64,000 nt of DNA from Gammaproteobacteria bacterium (GTDB lineage: Bacteria; Pseudomonadota; Gammaproteobacteria; Steroidobacterales; Steroidobacteraceae). The first letter of the stretch is position 1. Each line of letters starts with the position of its first letter. The translations under genes and the position numbers were made by a program. Positions 52,660 through 64,000 of the stretch are shown here, one piece after another. The notes under the pieces are model-generated. The model made no database searches. It had not been told where the DNA came from and saw only the letters and a list, made by a program, of their open reading frames with translations. The stretch lies in the NCBI GenBank assembly GCA_947452065.1, contig CANGBB010000008.1:49521-113520 (forward strand), given 5' to 3'.

Positions 52660-54981
52660 GTGGCTGAGTCATCCTCCGGCGGCAAGGCGCCGCTGCAGAT
52701 ATCCGCTGCGGTGCTGCGTGGTCTGCGCGAGGGCGGAGCAATCGCGCTGGTCGTGGCGGCGCTGGTGGTGCTCGTCGCACTGGTCAGCTTCAGCCCTGCG
52801 GACACAGGCTACTCATATATCGGTACTGACGGACTGGTGCGTAACCGCATCGGGCCCTTCGGCGCTTTTGTCTCCGACCTGTTGTTCTTCCTCTTCGGCA
52901 AACCGGCTTATCTGCTGCCCGTGGCCCTCGTTGTGGCCGCTGTTCGCACCGTACGCGCGGCTCGGGCCAGCGCGCCGGTTTCGCAGGCCACGGTCATGCT
53001 GCGAGTCACCGGATTCGTGCTGCTGCTGGTCTGCAGCTGCGCGCTCGCGGCTCTGCACTGGAGTCCCGGCGTACTGCGCGAGGGCGCCGGCGGCCTGGTG
53101 GGCGCCGCAGTGGGTGGCAGCCTCGGAAACAGCCTGAAGCTGCTGGGCGCCACGCTGCTCCTACTCGCGGGGTGGGCTGGCGCTGCGACCGTTGCCTTTG
53201 GCATGTCTTGGCTGCAGGTCATCGACGGACTGGGCCACGCGGTCTGGCAGAGCATTCGCTTCCTGCAGCGCCGCTTTGCCGAGCGGGCGGTGGTGTCCGA
53301 AGGTCGCGAGCGCAAGCAGGCTCGCAAGGAAGAGGTCGAGGTCGAGCAGAAGAAAGCCAAGCCGCGCGTTGCGCTCAAGATCGAAGCCCCCAAGCCCCCG
53401 CCTGAAAAGAGCGAGCGTGCGGAGCAGGAACGCCAGACCAAGATGTTCGACACGCCGGCCGGTGGCGAACTGCCCGCACTGGGCCTGCTCGATGATCCAG
53501 GCGCTCGCGAGGCCTCCTATTCCTCTGAGGCACTCGAGGCCATGTCGCGCCTGGTCGAGCTGAAGCTCAAGGACTTCGGTGTCGAGGTCGAGGTCACTGA
53601 GGTGCATCCCGGTCCGGTCATCACGCGCTTCGAGATGCGGCCCGCGCCGGGCGTCAAGGCCAGCCAGATCACGGCGCTGTCCAAGGATCTGGCGCGAGCG
53701 CTGTCCACAGTAAGCGTGCGCGTGGTCGAGGTGATTCCCGGCAAGGCTGTGATGGGCCTGGAAATCCCCAATGAGAAGCGCGAAATCATCACGCTTGGCG
53801 AAATCCTCAAGAGCAAGGCCTATGACGAGGTGACCTCGCCGCTGGCGCTGGCGCTGGGCAAGGACATCGGCGGCCAGCCCATGGTGGCCGATCTGGCCAA
53901 GATGCCGCACCTGCTGATTGCGGGTACCACCGGCTCCGGTAAATCGGTGGGCATCAACGCCATGGTGCTCTCACTGCTCTACAAGAGCACAGCCGAGCAT
54001 GTGCGTCTGATCATGATCGACCCCAAGATGCTAGAGCTCTCGGTGTACGAGGGCATTCCGCACCTGCTGGCTCCGGTGGTCACCGACATGAAGCAGGCGG
54101 CGAACGCGCTGCGCTGGTGTGTAGTCGAAATGGATCGCCGCTATCAGCTGATGGCGGCTCTCGGCGTGCGCAACATCGCTGGCTACAACAAGAAGGTTAT
54201 TGATGCGATCAAGGCAGGTAAGCCCATCCGCGATCCGATCATGACGGCACTGGCGTCCAACGATCCCACCATCGACCAGAAGCTGATTCAGGATTTGGCG
54301 CCGCTGCCATTCATCGTGGTCATCATCGACGAGCTGGCCGATCTGATGATGATCGTTGGCAAAAAAGTCGAGGAGCTGATCGCACGTCTCGCGCAGAAGG
54401 CGCGCGCCTCAGGTATCCATCTGATTTTGGCGACACAGCGACCCTCAGTCGACGTCATCACCGGTCTGATCAAGGCCAACATTCCGACGCGCATTGCCTT
54501 CCAGGTCTCGGCACGTGTCGACTCGCGCACCATCCTCGATCAGCAGGGCGCCGAGTCTCTGCTCGGTCACGGCGACATGCTCTATCTGCCTCCCGGCACG
54601 GCCATTCCCAATCGCGTCCATGGCGCATTCGTCTCAGACAACGAAGTGCACCGCGTGGTCGAATCGCTGAAAAAGCTGGGCGCTCCGAACTACATCGAAG
54701 CTGTCCTCGAAGGGCCATCGCAGGCCATACCGGGTATCAGTGGCGAGGAAGATGCGGCGGGCGGTGGCGGCGATGCCGAGCAGGATCCGCTCTACGATGA
54801 GGCGGTAAAAATTGTGGTGACCGAGCGCAAGCCCTCAATCTCCTATGTGCAGCGTCGCCTGAAGATTGGCTACAACCGCTCCGCGCGTCTGGTCGAGGCG
54901 ATGGAGGCCGCAGGCGTGGTCGGTCCGCTGCAGCCCAACGGTTCGCGTGAAGTGCTGGCGCCGCCGCCTCCCGGGAGTTGA
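52660..54981 (+). CDS. ftsK: DNA translocase FtsK
   Basis: A 773-residue division-septum motor that moves chromosome dimers to dif. Four N-terminal transmembrane helices (about residues 20-185) are followed by a short charged linker, the FtsK alpha-beta motor with Walker [13 protein letters not shown] and Walker [14 protein letters not shown], and the C-terminal gamma winged helix ([42 protein letters not shown]), which reads KOPS. The linker is much shorter than in E. coli FtsK (1329 aa). It starts at GTG. An 8-codon ORF from 52641 overlaps the start, which may only be chance. Confidence 0.96.
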   Translation: MAESSSGGKAPLQISAAVLRGLREGGAIALVVAALVVLVALVSFSPADTGYSYIGTDGLVRNRIGPFGAFVSDLLFFLFGKPAYLLPVALVVAAVRTVRAARASAPVSQATVMLRVTGFVLLLVCSCALAALHWSPGVLREGAGGLVGAAVGGSLGNSLKLLGATLLLLAGWAGAATVAFGMSWLQVIDGLGHAVWQSIRFLQRRFAERAVVSEGRERKQARKEEVEVEQKKAKPRVALKIEAPKPPPEKSERAEQERQTKMFDTPAGGELPALGLLDDPGAREASYSSEALEAMSRLVELKLKDFGVEVEVTEVHPGPVITRFEMRPAPGVKASQITALSKDLARALSTVSVRVVEVIPGKAVMGLEIPNEKREIITLGEILKSKAYDEVTSPLALALGKDIGGQPMVADLAKMPHLLIAGTTGSGKSVGINAMVLSLLYKSTAEHVRLIMIDPKMLELSVYEGIPHLLAPVVTDMKQAANALRWCVVEMDRRYQLMAALGVRNIAGYNKKVIDAIKAGKPIRDPIMTALASNDPTIDQKLIQDLAPLPFIVVIIDELADLMMIVGKKVEELIARLAQKARASGIHLILATQRPSVDVITGLIKANIPTRIAFQVSARVDSRTILDQQGAESLLGHGDMLYLPPGTAIPNRVHGAFVSDNEVHRVVESLKKLGAPNYIEAVLEGPSQAIPGISGEEDAAGGGGDAEQDPLYDEAVKIVVTERKPSISYVQRRLKIGYNRSARLVEAMEAAGVVGPLQPNGSREVLAPPPPGS

Positions 54982-54984
54982 TTG

Positions 54985-55638
54985 ATGCGCCGACTCGTTC
55001 GCTACGCGCTGTCGCTGGCAATGGTCGCGGCGGTTCCCGCGCAGGCGGCGCTGCCCGCAGCGCTACAAACTTTTATTGCCGGCCTGACTACATTCAGCGC
55101 GGAGTTTGAGCAGCATGTGCGCGACGCTGGCGGCCATGATGTGGCCGCCGGTCGCGGCACACTGGCGGTTCAGCGGCCGGGTCGATTCCGCTGGGAGTAC
55201 CGTCCCGTCGCGCCCGCAAACGGTATTGCCGATGGTGGTCAGTTGCTGCTCGCCGACGGGCGCAACCTCTGGCTTTATGAACGTGATCTGGCCCAGGCCA
55301 CGGTGCGCGATGCAGGCAGTACACAGGCCGCTGCACCGATGCTGTTGCTTTCGGGTGACCCAGCCCAGATTGAGGCTGCATTCACCCTGACTGCGGAGCC
55401 GGATCATGATGGTTTGCGTTGGGTGGCGGTGCAGCCGCGCGCAGCCGCCGCTGATTTCGCGCGTGCAGAACTGGCTTTCCGCGGCGCTGATCTGGCGCGC
55501 ATGATCATCAGCGACAAGATCGGTCAGCTCACCACACTGATCATCACGCGCAGTCAGCGCAATCCGCGGCTCGATCCCGGACTGTTCCGCTTCACGCCGC
55601 CAGCTGGCGTCGATGTCATCGGCACGGCGCGGCCATGA
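54985..55638 (+). CDS. lolA: outer-membrane lipoprotein carrier protein LolA
   Basis: Periplasmic chaperone that carries lipoproteins from LolCDE to LolB. The 217-residue protein has a signal peptide (MRRLVRYALSLAMVAAVPAQA) and the family blocks LTTFSAEFEQ, GTLAVQRPGRFRWEYR, LLLADGRNLWLYERDLAQATVR and MIISDKIGQLTTLIIT. A TTG directly before this ATG is unlikely to be used. It lies 3 nt after ftsK and overlaps the VanZ-like gene by 4 nt (ATGA). Confidence 0.95.
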   Translation: MRRLVRYALSLAMVAAVPAQAALPAALQTFIAGLTTFSAEFEQHVRDAGGHDVAAGRGTLAVQRPGRFRWEYRPVAPANGIADGGQLLLADGRNLWLYERDLAQATVRDAGSTQAAAPMLLLSGDPAQIEAAFTLTAEPDHDGLRWVAVQPRAAAADFARAELAFRGADLARMIISDKIGQLTTLIITRSQRNPRLDPGLFRFTPPAGVDVIGTARP

Positions 55639-56017
55639 AGCACTTATTCAGTCACTGGGTGTTCTGGTACGTGTGCGGTGTCGCGATGGTGATCATTGTG
55701 CTCGTCACCTGCCTGATACCGTCAGAAGCGTTGCCGTCCGTTAACCTCAACGACAAGCTCGAGCACATGACCGCCTATCTGGGACTTGCAGTGTGGTTCG
55801 GCGGGCTGCTGCCGCCGCGGCGCTACTTTGGTTTATTGCTCTTTCTGCTCGCTCTTGGCGCTGGCATCGAGATCCTGCAGGGCATGATGAATCTGGGCCG
55901 AAATGCAGAGTGGAGGGACTTCTTCGCTGATGCCGCCGGTGCTCTGCTGGGCCTGCTGATCTGCCTGGCCGGCCTGCGTCACTGGGCGAGCTGGATCGAA
56001 CTTCGGGTTCGCAGCCG

Positions 56018-56021
<4 letters not shown>
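55635..56021 (+). CDS. VanZ-like small membrane protein
   Basis: A 128-residue inner-membrane protein with about three or four transmembrane helices and VanZ-type sequence: DKLEHMTAYLGLAVWFGGL and GAGIEILQGMMNLGRNAEWRDFFADAAGALLGLL. The VanZ fold is linked to teicoplanin resistance in enterococci, but in Gram-negatives its role is unknown. It is coupled by ATGA to lolA before it and to rarA after it. No drug-resistance inference is warranted. Confidence 0.87.
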
Positions 56022-58578
<2,557 letters not shown>

Positions 58579-58587
58579 GTGATCGAA

Positions 58588-58621
58588 GTCCGGGAAGGAG
58601 CGTCAAAGCCCCTTCCCGGAC
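58588..58621. terminator. hairpin between convergent serS and the GlcG/HbpS-like gene
   Basis: GTCCGGGAAGG (58588-58598) and CCTTCCCGGAC (58611-58621) form a perfect 11-bp stem with a 12-nt loop. Neither strand shows a T-run, so it may be a weak or bidirectional terminator. Confidence 0.5.
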
Positions 58622-58628
58622 CAATGCA

Positions 58629-59222
58629 TCAACGCAGACGATCCTTGATCTTGTCGATCGCCGCCTGCACGCAGGCTTCGTCCTTCTCGCCGCCGGGTGC
58701 GCCCGAAACGGCCATGGCGCCGATGATGTCATTGCCGACCTTCAGCAGCAGTGCGCCTGCGCGCGCCGTGCCGATCTTGGGATCCGCCTTGACCTCCGCA
58801 GCCAGCTTCTCATCAGTCGCGACACGCGCCGCCACATCTGCGCTCGACGTCTGATAGCGCAGCGCCGTGGCAACCTTGCTCGCAGCGATGCCCTGAGTGC
58901 GTTCGGCGGCACCATCACCGCTGAGCAGTACCACCGGCGCGCCGGCGGAATCCACGATCAGCGCAGTGGTCTTGTAGCCGTTGTTGGTGCAGGTGGCGAC
59001 GGCCACCTGGGCCGCTTCAACAGCCAGCCCCAAGGCTGGGCCGCGCGCACGCGGCGGCGGGGGAGGCATACCACCGCCCGGCGGAGGAGTCGGTGCACCG
59101 CCGGCTGCAGGTGGCGGTGCACCCGCGCCTGGTGCCGGGCCCGCGCCAATCTGGGCTTGAGCGATCACTGCGATCGACAACGCGGTCACGATGGAAATGG
59201 ATTTCACTGCAAGTCTGGACAT
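58629..59222 (-). CDS. exported GlcG/HbpS-like (DUF336) protein with Pro-rich linker
   Basis: A 197-residue exported protein. After a signal peptide (MSRLAVKSISIVTALSIAVIAQAQ) comes a Pro/Gly-rich linker of about 35 residues (residues 26-60), then a HbpS/GlcG domain: AAQVAVATCTNNGYKTTALIVDSAGAPVVLL, QGIAASKVATALRYQT and GAMAVSGAPGGEKDEACVQAAIDKI. HbpS binds haem and senses redox stress in Streptomyces; here haem binding is only inferred. It stands divergent from the cytochrome/propeller gene (172 nt between), with AGGGGG before the start. Confidence 0.83.
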   Translation of the reverse strand: MSRLAVKSISIVTALSIAVIAQAQIGAGPAPGAGAPPPAAGGAPTPPPGGGMPPPPPRARGPALGLAVEAAQVAVATCTNNGYKTTALIVDSAGAPVVLLSGDGAAERTQGIAASKVATALRYQTSSADVAARVATDEKLAAEVKADPKIGTARAGALLLKVGNDIIGAMAVSGAPGGEKDEACVQAAIDKIKDRLR

Positions 59223-59394
59223 CGGCTAGCCCCCTGATGTGAGTGTTCTTCGCTGAGGGTGCAGACGGCGCGGAGACGGACTCCAGACCCTGCAACCCGG
59301 TTTTCAAAGCAGCCCGAGTGTAGCTTTGGATGCACGGGTTGTCGCGCTCATGCTTAAAGGGGTATCGTTCGGCCGCTAAATCCTCGGGGGATGC

Positions 59395-61557
59395 ATGAAA
59401 CTCAGACAATTCTTGGCGGGTTGCCTCATTGGCATCGCCGCGCTGCAGGCGGGTGGTGCCGCCGCGCCGGTCATCGACATTTCAGCGCACGACATCGGCG
59501 GGCGCGTCATGGGTGCCAAAGGGCCGGAGGCCGGCGTCTGGGTCATCGCCGAAACGCGTGACCTACCAACGAAATACGCCAAGGTCGTCGTGACCGATGA
59601 GCAGGGACGATTTGTCATTCCCGAGTTGCCGGATGCCAACTACAAGGTCTGGGTGCGTGGCTATGGTCTGCGCGACTCGGCGCAGGTCGAGGCACGCCCC
59701 GGTCGGCGTCTGGATATTAAAGCGGAGCCCGCGGTTTCCGCCGCTGCAGACGCTCAGCACTATCCGGGCATGTACTGGTACTCGTTAATCAATGTGCCAG
59801 CGCCTTCGCAATTCCCCGGTACCGGTGCCAATGGCAACAATATGCCGGCCACGATGAAGAGCCAGGAGCAGTGGATCGACACCATCAAGAACATGTGTCA
59901 GTCCTGCCATGCGCTCGGATCGCGCGGTGTGCGCGAGGTTCCCAAGGTGTTCGGTGAGGGCAGGGATGCACATGCTGCATGGGCCATGCGCACCGTCGCC
60001 GGTCAGGCCATGGAATACATGGCAGCCGTGCTCACCAGCATGGGTCCGGTCAGTGCCTATGACATCTTCGGCAACTGGACCGACCGCATCGCCGCCGGTG
60101 CGCTGCCGTTTGCCAAACCCGAGCGCCCGCAGGGCATCGAGCGCAACGTTGTGTTCACCATGTGGGACTGGGCCTCGCCCAAGCACTATCAGCACGACGC
60201 CATCTCAACCGACAAGCGCAATCCCACGCTCAACGCCAACGGTTTGATTTACGGCTCACCCGAAGAGAGCACCGACCTGGTACCGACACTCGATCCGGTG
60301 CGCAATATCGCGGCCGAGATTCGTCATCCCTATCTGGATCCGAACACACCTTCATTCGCCGATGCGCCACACGGTCCCTCCGCCTATTGGGGCGATGAGG
60401 CGATCTGGGATGGTCACACCAGTCTCCACAATGTGATGTTCGATGGCGAAGGCAAGGTCTGGTTCACGGCCCGACTCCGTCCCGCGGACAATCCCGACTT
60501 CTGCAAGAAAGGCTCGAGCCATCCTTCAGCGCAGGTATTCCCGCAGGAATCCTCGCTGCGGCAGCTGTCGCGTTTCGATCCCGTCACCGGCAAGTGGGAT
60601 CTGATCAACACCTGCTTCTCCACCCATCACCTGTATTTCGGTCATGACGCGAACGACACGCTATGGACCAGTTCCGGCTCCCCGATCCTCGGTGGTGGTG
60701 TGGTCGGCTGGCTCAACTCGCGTCAATTCCGTGCCACTGGTGACGGCGTCGCGGCGCAGGGTTGGACGCCGCTGGTCATCGACACCAACGGCAATGGCAA
60801 GCGCGATGCCTGGGTAGAACCCGCTGCCGCACTCGATCCTGCAAAGGACAAGCGCATCATGGCCTCACCCTATGGCCTCATGCCCAGTCCGGTGGACGAC
60901 ACGGTCTGGGGTCAGTCAATGGATCGCGGCTACTCGCGCATTGATCAGCCCGGTTACCTCATTCATCTGATTCCCGGCAGTGATCCGACGAATACGGCGC
61001 TGACCGAGATCTACCTTCCGCCTGCTGGTACCTACGGTCCGCGCGGGCTGGATATGGGCTTGGACGGTTTGGTTTGGACAGCCATGTCGAGTGGGCATCT
61101 GGCCAGCTTCGATCGGCGCCTGTGCAAGGGTCCGCTGAACGGCCCGCATACCGCGGAGGGTAAGCAGTGCCCTGAAGGTTGGAAGGTGTACCGACTGCCT
61201 GGACCGCAGTTCAAGGGCGTCGATCCCAAGGGCAGCGCCAATCACGCTTATTACGTTTGGGTCGATCGCTACAACACGCTGGGGCTCGGCGCCAATGTGC
61301 CGGTGGCCTGCGCCAATGGCAGCGAGTCGCTGCTGGCGTTGGTGAACGGCAAATTCGTCAACCTGCGCATGCCGTATCCGCTCGGCTTCTTCACCAAGAA
61401 TGTCGATGGCCGCATTGACGACCCCGCCGCAGGCTGGAAGGGACGCGCCGCTTGGACCACTTCCGGCACGCGCGCCAACTTCCACAGTGAGGGTGGCACG
61501 GAAGCCTATCCCAAGGTCTTCAAGATCCAGATGCGGCCCAGTCCGCTGGCGCACTGA
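59395..61557 (+). CDS. exported multidomain protein: CnaB-like domain, cytochrome c motif and propeller
   Basis: A 720-residue exported protein. A signal peptide (MKLRQFLAGCLIGIAALQAGGAA) is followed by a carboxypeptidase-regulatory-like domain (DIGGRVMGAKGPEAGVWVIAETRDL... up to about residue 110), a single CQSCH haem site near residue 168, and a long C-terminal region with beta-propeller or virginiamycin-B-lyase-like character (repeated DxxVW/W-T motifs, e.g. GLDMGLDGLVWTAMSSG). Known to me as uncharacterised exported proteins in related groups. A haem-dependent periplasmic enzyme is plausible. GGGGGATG before the start. Monocistronic. Confidence 0.8.
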   Translation: MKLRQFLAGCLIGIAALQAGGAAAPVIDISAHDIGGRVMGAKGPEAGVWVIAETRDLPTKYAKVVVTDEQGRFVIPELPDANYKVWVRGYGLRDSAQVEARPGRRLDIKAEPAVSAAADAQHYPGMYWYSLINVPAPSQFPGTGANGNNMPATMKSQEQWIDTIKNMCQSCHALGSRGVREVPKVFGEGRDAHAAWAMRTVAGQAMEYMAAVLTSMGPVSAYDIFGNWTDRIAAGALPFAKPERPQGIERNVVFTMWDWASPKHYQHDAISTDKRNPTLNANGLIYGSPEESTDLVPTLDPVRNIAAEIRHPYLDPNTPSFADAPHGPSAYWGDEAIWDGHTSLHNVMFDGEGKVWFTARLRPADNPDFCKKGSSHPSAQVFPQESSLRQLSRFDPVTGKWDLINTCFSTHHLYFGHDANDTLWTSSGSPILGGGVVGWLNSRQFRATGDGVAAQGWTPLVIDTNGNGKRDAWVEPAAALDPAKDKRIMASPYGLMPSPVDDTVWGQSMDRGYSRIDQPGYLIHLIPGSDPTNTALTEIYLPPAGTYGPRGLDMGLDGLVWTAMSSGHLASFDRRLCKGPLNGPHTAEGKQCPEGWKVYRLPGPQFKGVDPKGSANHAYYVWVDRYNTLGLGANVPVACANGSESLLALVNGKFVNLRMPYPLGFFTKNVDGRIDDPAAGWKGRAAWTTSGTRANFHSEGGTEAYPKVFKIQMRPSPLAH

Positions 61558-61658
61558 TAAAGATCTGGAAAACGCTCACGCCGTCGGCTTCCCGGGCGGC
61601 GGCGTGGGCTTTGCGGTCGCGGCAAAAAACGCCAAATTTGTTACAGTGTCGCCCCCGC

Positions 61659-61748
61659 GGAGAGGTGGCAGAGCGGTTGAATGCACCGGTCTTGAAAACC
61701 GGCGGTCCCTCACGGGACTCGTGAGTTCGAATCTCACCCTCTCCGCCA
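61659..61748 (+). tRNA. tRNA-Ser (anticodon UGA)
   Basis: A 90-nt gene with a 7-bp acceptor stem (GGAGAGG/CCTCTCC), D arm, anticodon stem CCGGT/ACCGG with loop CTTGAAA giving anticodon TGA (61693-61695), a long variable arm typical of serine tRNA, T-arm TTCGAATC, discriminator G and encoded CCA. It reads UCA codons. The end of the gene lies 36 nt from the convergent methyltransferase gene's stop. Confidence 0.97.
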
Positions 61749-61784
61749 CTTTGCGCGTGACACTCCGGTCACGCGCACTGCGTA

Positions 61785-63323
61785 TCAGGCAATCTGCAGT
61801 GCCTTAAGAACGGGCAGCAACTTCTCCGCAAAAGACTTGGCCATCTCGGTCAGTTCCGCCAGATTCTCATCGGCGCTGGCCAGCGACTTCCCATCCTTGA
61901 CCAGCGTCTGTCCCTGAGCGGCCAGCACGCGCCAAGTCTCCTGCGCCCACTCCTCGGGCTTCTTGTGACCCCGCTGGAGCGACTGCACAAACATCTGGTG
62001 GAAGCGTGCCAGCGCAATGCCCCCGGCGATGACGGGGCTGGCCACAAAATTAATTTCGCTCGAGCTGCGTGCTTTGTCGAAGAGTCGGGCATTCAACCCT
62101 GCACAGGCCTTGCGCGTGTGTGGGTGATCAGCGTCTTTGCCGGCTACCTCCAGCGCCCCTATTCCAGCCAGCACGACAACGGCATCCCTCAATTGGGCGG
62201 TCGTCACTCCGCGGCTGGCAACCTTCTGCTCAATCTCTTCAAAGCCGTGAGGTCGGTTGTCGGCGAGAACATCAAGTACCGGCGCGTAGATCGGCTCGTG
62301 GAGATTGATGCGGCCCAGTGCGGTCGCACTCTGCAGTTTCACGTCCTCACGACGGGTCGTGAGTACCAATTTTAGCGAGCGGAATGCCTCAAGTTGTTCC
62401 AGCCCCGACAGGCGTCGCAGGCCCTTGACCCAATAGTCGCGCCGGAACTGCTGGTTGACCACGAAGTCGCGGACTGTTTGTCGCAGCTGTAGGTCCGGAA
62501 TGCTGGATAAGAGCTTTTGCTGCGGCTCTGACAGATTAATCGCGTCAACTAGGTCAAGTAGATTAGCCGAGCTGGCGAAGTCCAGCTTGGCTGAGTTGAG
62601 CAATTGAGCCAGCTCAGAGAAGTACATCGGATGCCAATCGGCATTGAAATACTCATGGGCCAGATAGTGGCGATTCTGGTTCTTAACGATTGTCAGGCGG
62701 TCATTTGCGGTTGGGTTCACCCGCAAATGGAGAGGGTCTACGCTGAAAACACGATCCACAAAGTCCAGTGCTCCGTTAATGCGCTCTACAACGCCTGCGC
62801 CACTGCTGCCCATCGACAGGGCATGCTCTGTCATCAGCTGTCGGATCGGAGCAAAAGCGGACCAACCTGGCAGCGTGTTGTAGCTGATGTAGAGAACGCC
62901 ACCGACTTTCAACTTGCGCCTAAAAAAGTCGACCAGAATGGTGCGGTTCTCAGCGGAGACCCAGCTCCAGATCCCGTGCAGAGCGATGAAGTCGAACTCA
63001 GGCAGATCGTCGCGCGAGCAGAACTCCTTGAAGGACTGGTCGAACAGTTGGGCCTGATGGCCAGCGCTCTGGGCGAGTTCGCGGGCGAACGAGGCCTGAG
63101 CGGGGTTGAAGTCCGTGCCGTACCAGCTGACTGTGGAAGCCGCGGCATGAATGTTCGTGCTCAGCCCCTGGCCGAACCCCAGCTCGCAGGCTGTCCCGAC
63201 GTTCGGCATGACCACCCCGGCCTGGGCGAAAGCCAGGGCCAAGCGCTGGGGGTTCATCTCCCCGTTGTAGCCATAGGTGTAATCGATGTCGGCCAAATAG
63301 CCGTCAGTCCAGTTTTGCATCAT
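61785..63323 (-). CDS. class I SAM-dependent methyltransferase with a methyltransferase-regulatory domain
   Basis: A 512-residue protein with an N-terminal Rossmann methyltransferase (motif I TACELGFGQGLSTNIHAAAS, DFNPAQA, FDFIALHGIWSWV, GGVLYISYNTLPGW) followed by a regulatory-type domain found after such methyltransferases (PF10119-like, LTIVKNQNRHYLAHEYFNADWHPMYFSELAQLL). The substrate is unknown; related genes sit in surface polysaccharide or secondary loci. Second Met at 63320 is possible. Codon choice seems less GC-biased than neighbours and it follows a tRNA gene, so horizontal gain is possible. Confidence 0.83.
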   Translation of the reverse strand: MMQNWTDGYLADIDYTYGYNGEMNPQRLALAFAQAGVVMPNVGTACELGFGQGLSTNIHAAASTVSWYGTDFNPAQASFARELAQSAGHQAQLFDQSFKEFCSRDDLPEFDFIALHGIWSWVSAENRTILVDFFRRKLKVGGVLYISYNTLPGWSAFAPIRQLMTEHALSMGSSGAGVVERINGALDFVDRVFSVDPLHLRVNPTANDRLTIVKNQNRHYLAHEYFNADWHPMYFSELAQLLNSAKLDFASSANLLDLVDAINLSEPQQKLLSSIPDLQLRQTVRDFVVNQQFRRDYWVKGLRRLSGLEQLEAFRSLKLVLTTRREDVKLQSATALGRINLHEPIYAPVLDVLADNRPHGFEEIEQKVASRGVTTAQLRDAVVVLAGIGALEVAGKDADHPHTRKACAGLNARLFDKARSSSEINFVASPVIAGGIALARFHQMFVQSLQRGHKKPEEWAQETWRVLAAQGQTLVKDGKSLASADENLAELTEMAKSFAEKLLPVLKALQIA

Positions 63324-63431
63324 TGCCGCTCAAGGAGGCTCAGTCGTTAGCGCGGGGACACTAATTAGCACAATCGAAGACATTGGGCTGATGCTTTGAC
63401 CTTGCTAAAGTCGAACTGCAGCGTTGGATTG

Positions 63432-63865
63432 AACGCCCCCTAGATTGCCCAATCCATAATGTCCGCGGTTTTCGCCCGTCCCGGCGCCGAGTGCGAAGTG
63501 GTGCTGGCCGCCAGCTCGGACCTGATTCGTTTCCACATCGTGGACAACCGCTAGGTTTCCAGCCTAACAATCGGACGTTGGTCTGTGAGGCGCTGCCCAG
63601 GTACGGCGTCACGGTGCCGATTCATATGCACCTCAGCGTAAGTCCCGTAGGTCGCTTCGTGCCAATCTTAGCCAAGGCGTGCCCGGCTTACATAAGCTTG
63701 CATCCTGAGGTGAGCAAGCGCATCGATTGCACCACCAGCCTGATCCGCGAGCAGGGCTGCCAGTCTGGCCCGGTGTGCAGCCCCTCCACGCCGCTCCTTT
63801 TAGTTGGATTGCGCCCTCGACAAGATCGACATGATACTTCCGATGTCCCTGCGACGTCCCCCCGC
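63432..63865 (+). pseudogene. rpe: decayed ribulose-phosphate 3-epimerase relic
   Basis: Conceptual reading across frames gives Rpe blocks in order: N-A-P-stop-I-A-Q-S-I-M-S-A (for APSILSA), FARPGAECEVVLAASSDLIRFHIVDN, SSLTIG (for VPNLTIG), then after a shift LVCEALPRYGVTVPIHMHL, GRFVPILAKACPAYISLHPEVS, TTSLIREQGC, and after another shift LDCALDKIDMIL. TAG codons lie at 63441 and 63552 in the first frame, with at least two frameshifts (about 63570 and about 63805). Homology stops near 63865, before the NPGFGGQ motif, shortly before the IS end. Non-functional. Confidence 0.8.
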
Positions 63866-63892
63866 TTTTGAGTAGCAGAAAGGTCTAGAGTC

Positions 63893-64000
63893 TGACCCCG
63901 GCTAGGAGGTTGGACGTGAAGAAGCGGTATACGGAAGAGCAGATCATTGGGTTTCTGAAGGAAGGCGAGCGGGGCGTGCCGGTGAAGGAGCTTTGCCGCA
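63893..64000 (+). mobile_element. left part of an IS3-family insertion sequence (cut by window edge)
   Basis: The region from about 63893 (TGACCCCGG, TG end typical of IS3 elements) leads into a transposase OrfA start. The exact boundary and terminal inverted repeat cannot be confirmed because the right end is outside the window. Group assignment (IS3-like) comes from the OrfA N-terminus only. Confidence 0.65.
63916..64000 (+). CDS. IS3-family transposase OrfA, N-terminal part
   Basis: GTG at 63916 follows AGGAGG at 63904-63909. The first 28 residues read M-K-K-R-Y-T-E-E-Q-I-I-G-F-L-K-E-G-E-R-G-V-P-V-K-E-L-C-R, the standard helix-turn-helix start of IS3-type OrfA. The frame runs off the window edge. 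An OrfB by -1 frameshift would be expected downstream. Confidence 0.9.
   Translation, partial: MKKRYTEEQIIGFLKEGERGVPVKELCR

Overview
The window is a high-GC gammaproteobacterial chromosome segment that is almost all housekeeping DNA. The best placement is a free-living aerobe of the Xanthomonadales/Nevskiales/Steroidobacterales type. This rests on the conserved block clpS-clpA-infA-aat-trxB-ftsK-lolA-rarA-serS, a type II secretion cluster, an LTE-type lexA with a CTGT-N8-ACAG operator, and a siroheme-dependent sulfur assimilation cluster. The order-level placement is inference; no rRNA is present.

Layout. 1-6777: end of an unknown gene, a cytochrome c'-like protein divergent from a DsbD/ScsB-type disulfide reductase, pyrF, then a minus-strand run of yebC, a small membrane protein and two tandem paralogous exported proteins. 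6854-8767: a GGDEF/EAL cyclic-di-GMP protein. 8854-11613: a PEP carboxylase homologue with a badly eroded active site. 11697-20123: sulfur assimilation (sulfite reductase, DUF934, cysH, cysG, cysK, a TSUP exporter) wrapped around hemL and hemB, so tetrapyrrole precursor genes sit beside the siroheme synthase and siroheme enzyme they supply. 20374-23986: a MacAB-like tripartite efflux set. 24058-29387: a beta-CASP RNA hydrolase, a zinc metallopeptidase, a small periplasmic protein, def and typA. 29542-36936: a SahR-like ArsR/methyltransferase regulator with an operator-like palindrome, metF, metH and an ABC exporter, all start/stop coupled. 36980-39234: a small Cys protein, a ferredoxin-NADP reductase-like flavoprotein and tesB, closed by a clear terminator. 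39308-46581: an alanine-rich lipoprotein, lexA, and gspC-D-E-F of a type II secretion system. 46745-58578: the conserved clp/inf/aat/trxB/ftsK/lolA/rarA/serS block. 58629-61557: a GlcG/HbpS-like protein divergent from a large exported cytochrome c/propeller protein. 61659-64000: tRNA-Ser(UGA), then a stretch with accessory character: a methyltransferase, a decayed ribulose-phosphate epimerase pseudogene, and the start of an IS3-type element cut by the window edge.

Points of most interest: (i) the PEP carboxylase-like gene lacks the metal-binding Asp and neighbouring catalytic residues; (ii) several genes carry a -10 hexamer 6-8 nt before the start codon, so leaderless transcripts look common here, including lexA, whose SOS box holds the -10 and nearly touches the ATG; (iii) a perfect 12-bp inverted repeat includes the start codon of the beta-CASP gene; (iv) the MacA-like adaptor has a Gly-rich, Spy-like insert; (v) the rpe relic and IS downstream of tRNA-Ser. 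No CRISPR array, prophage or obvious defence system was found.
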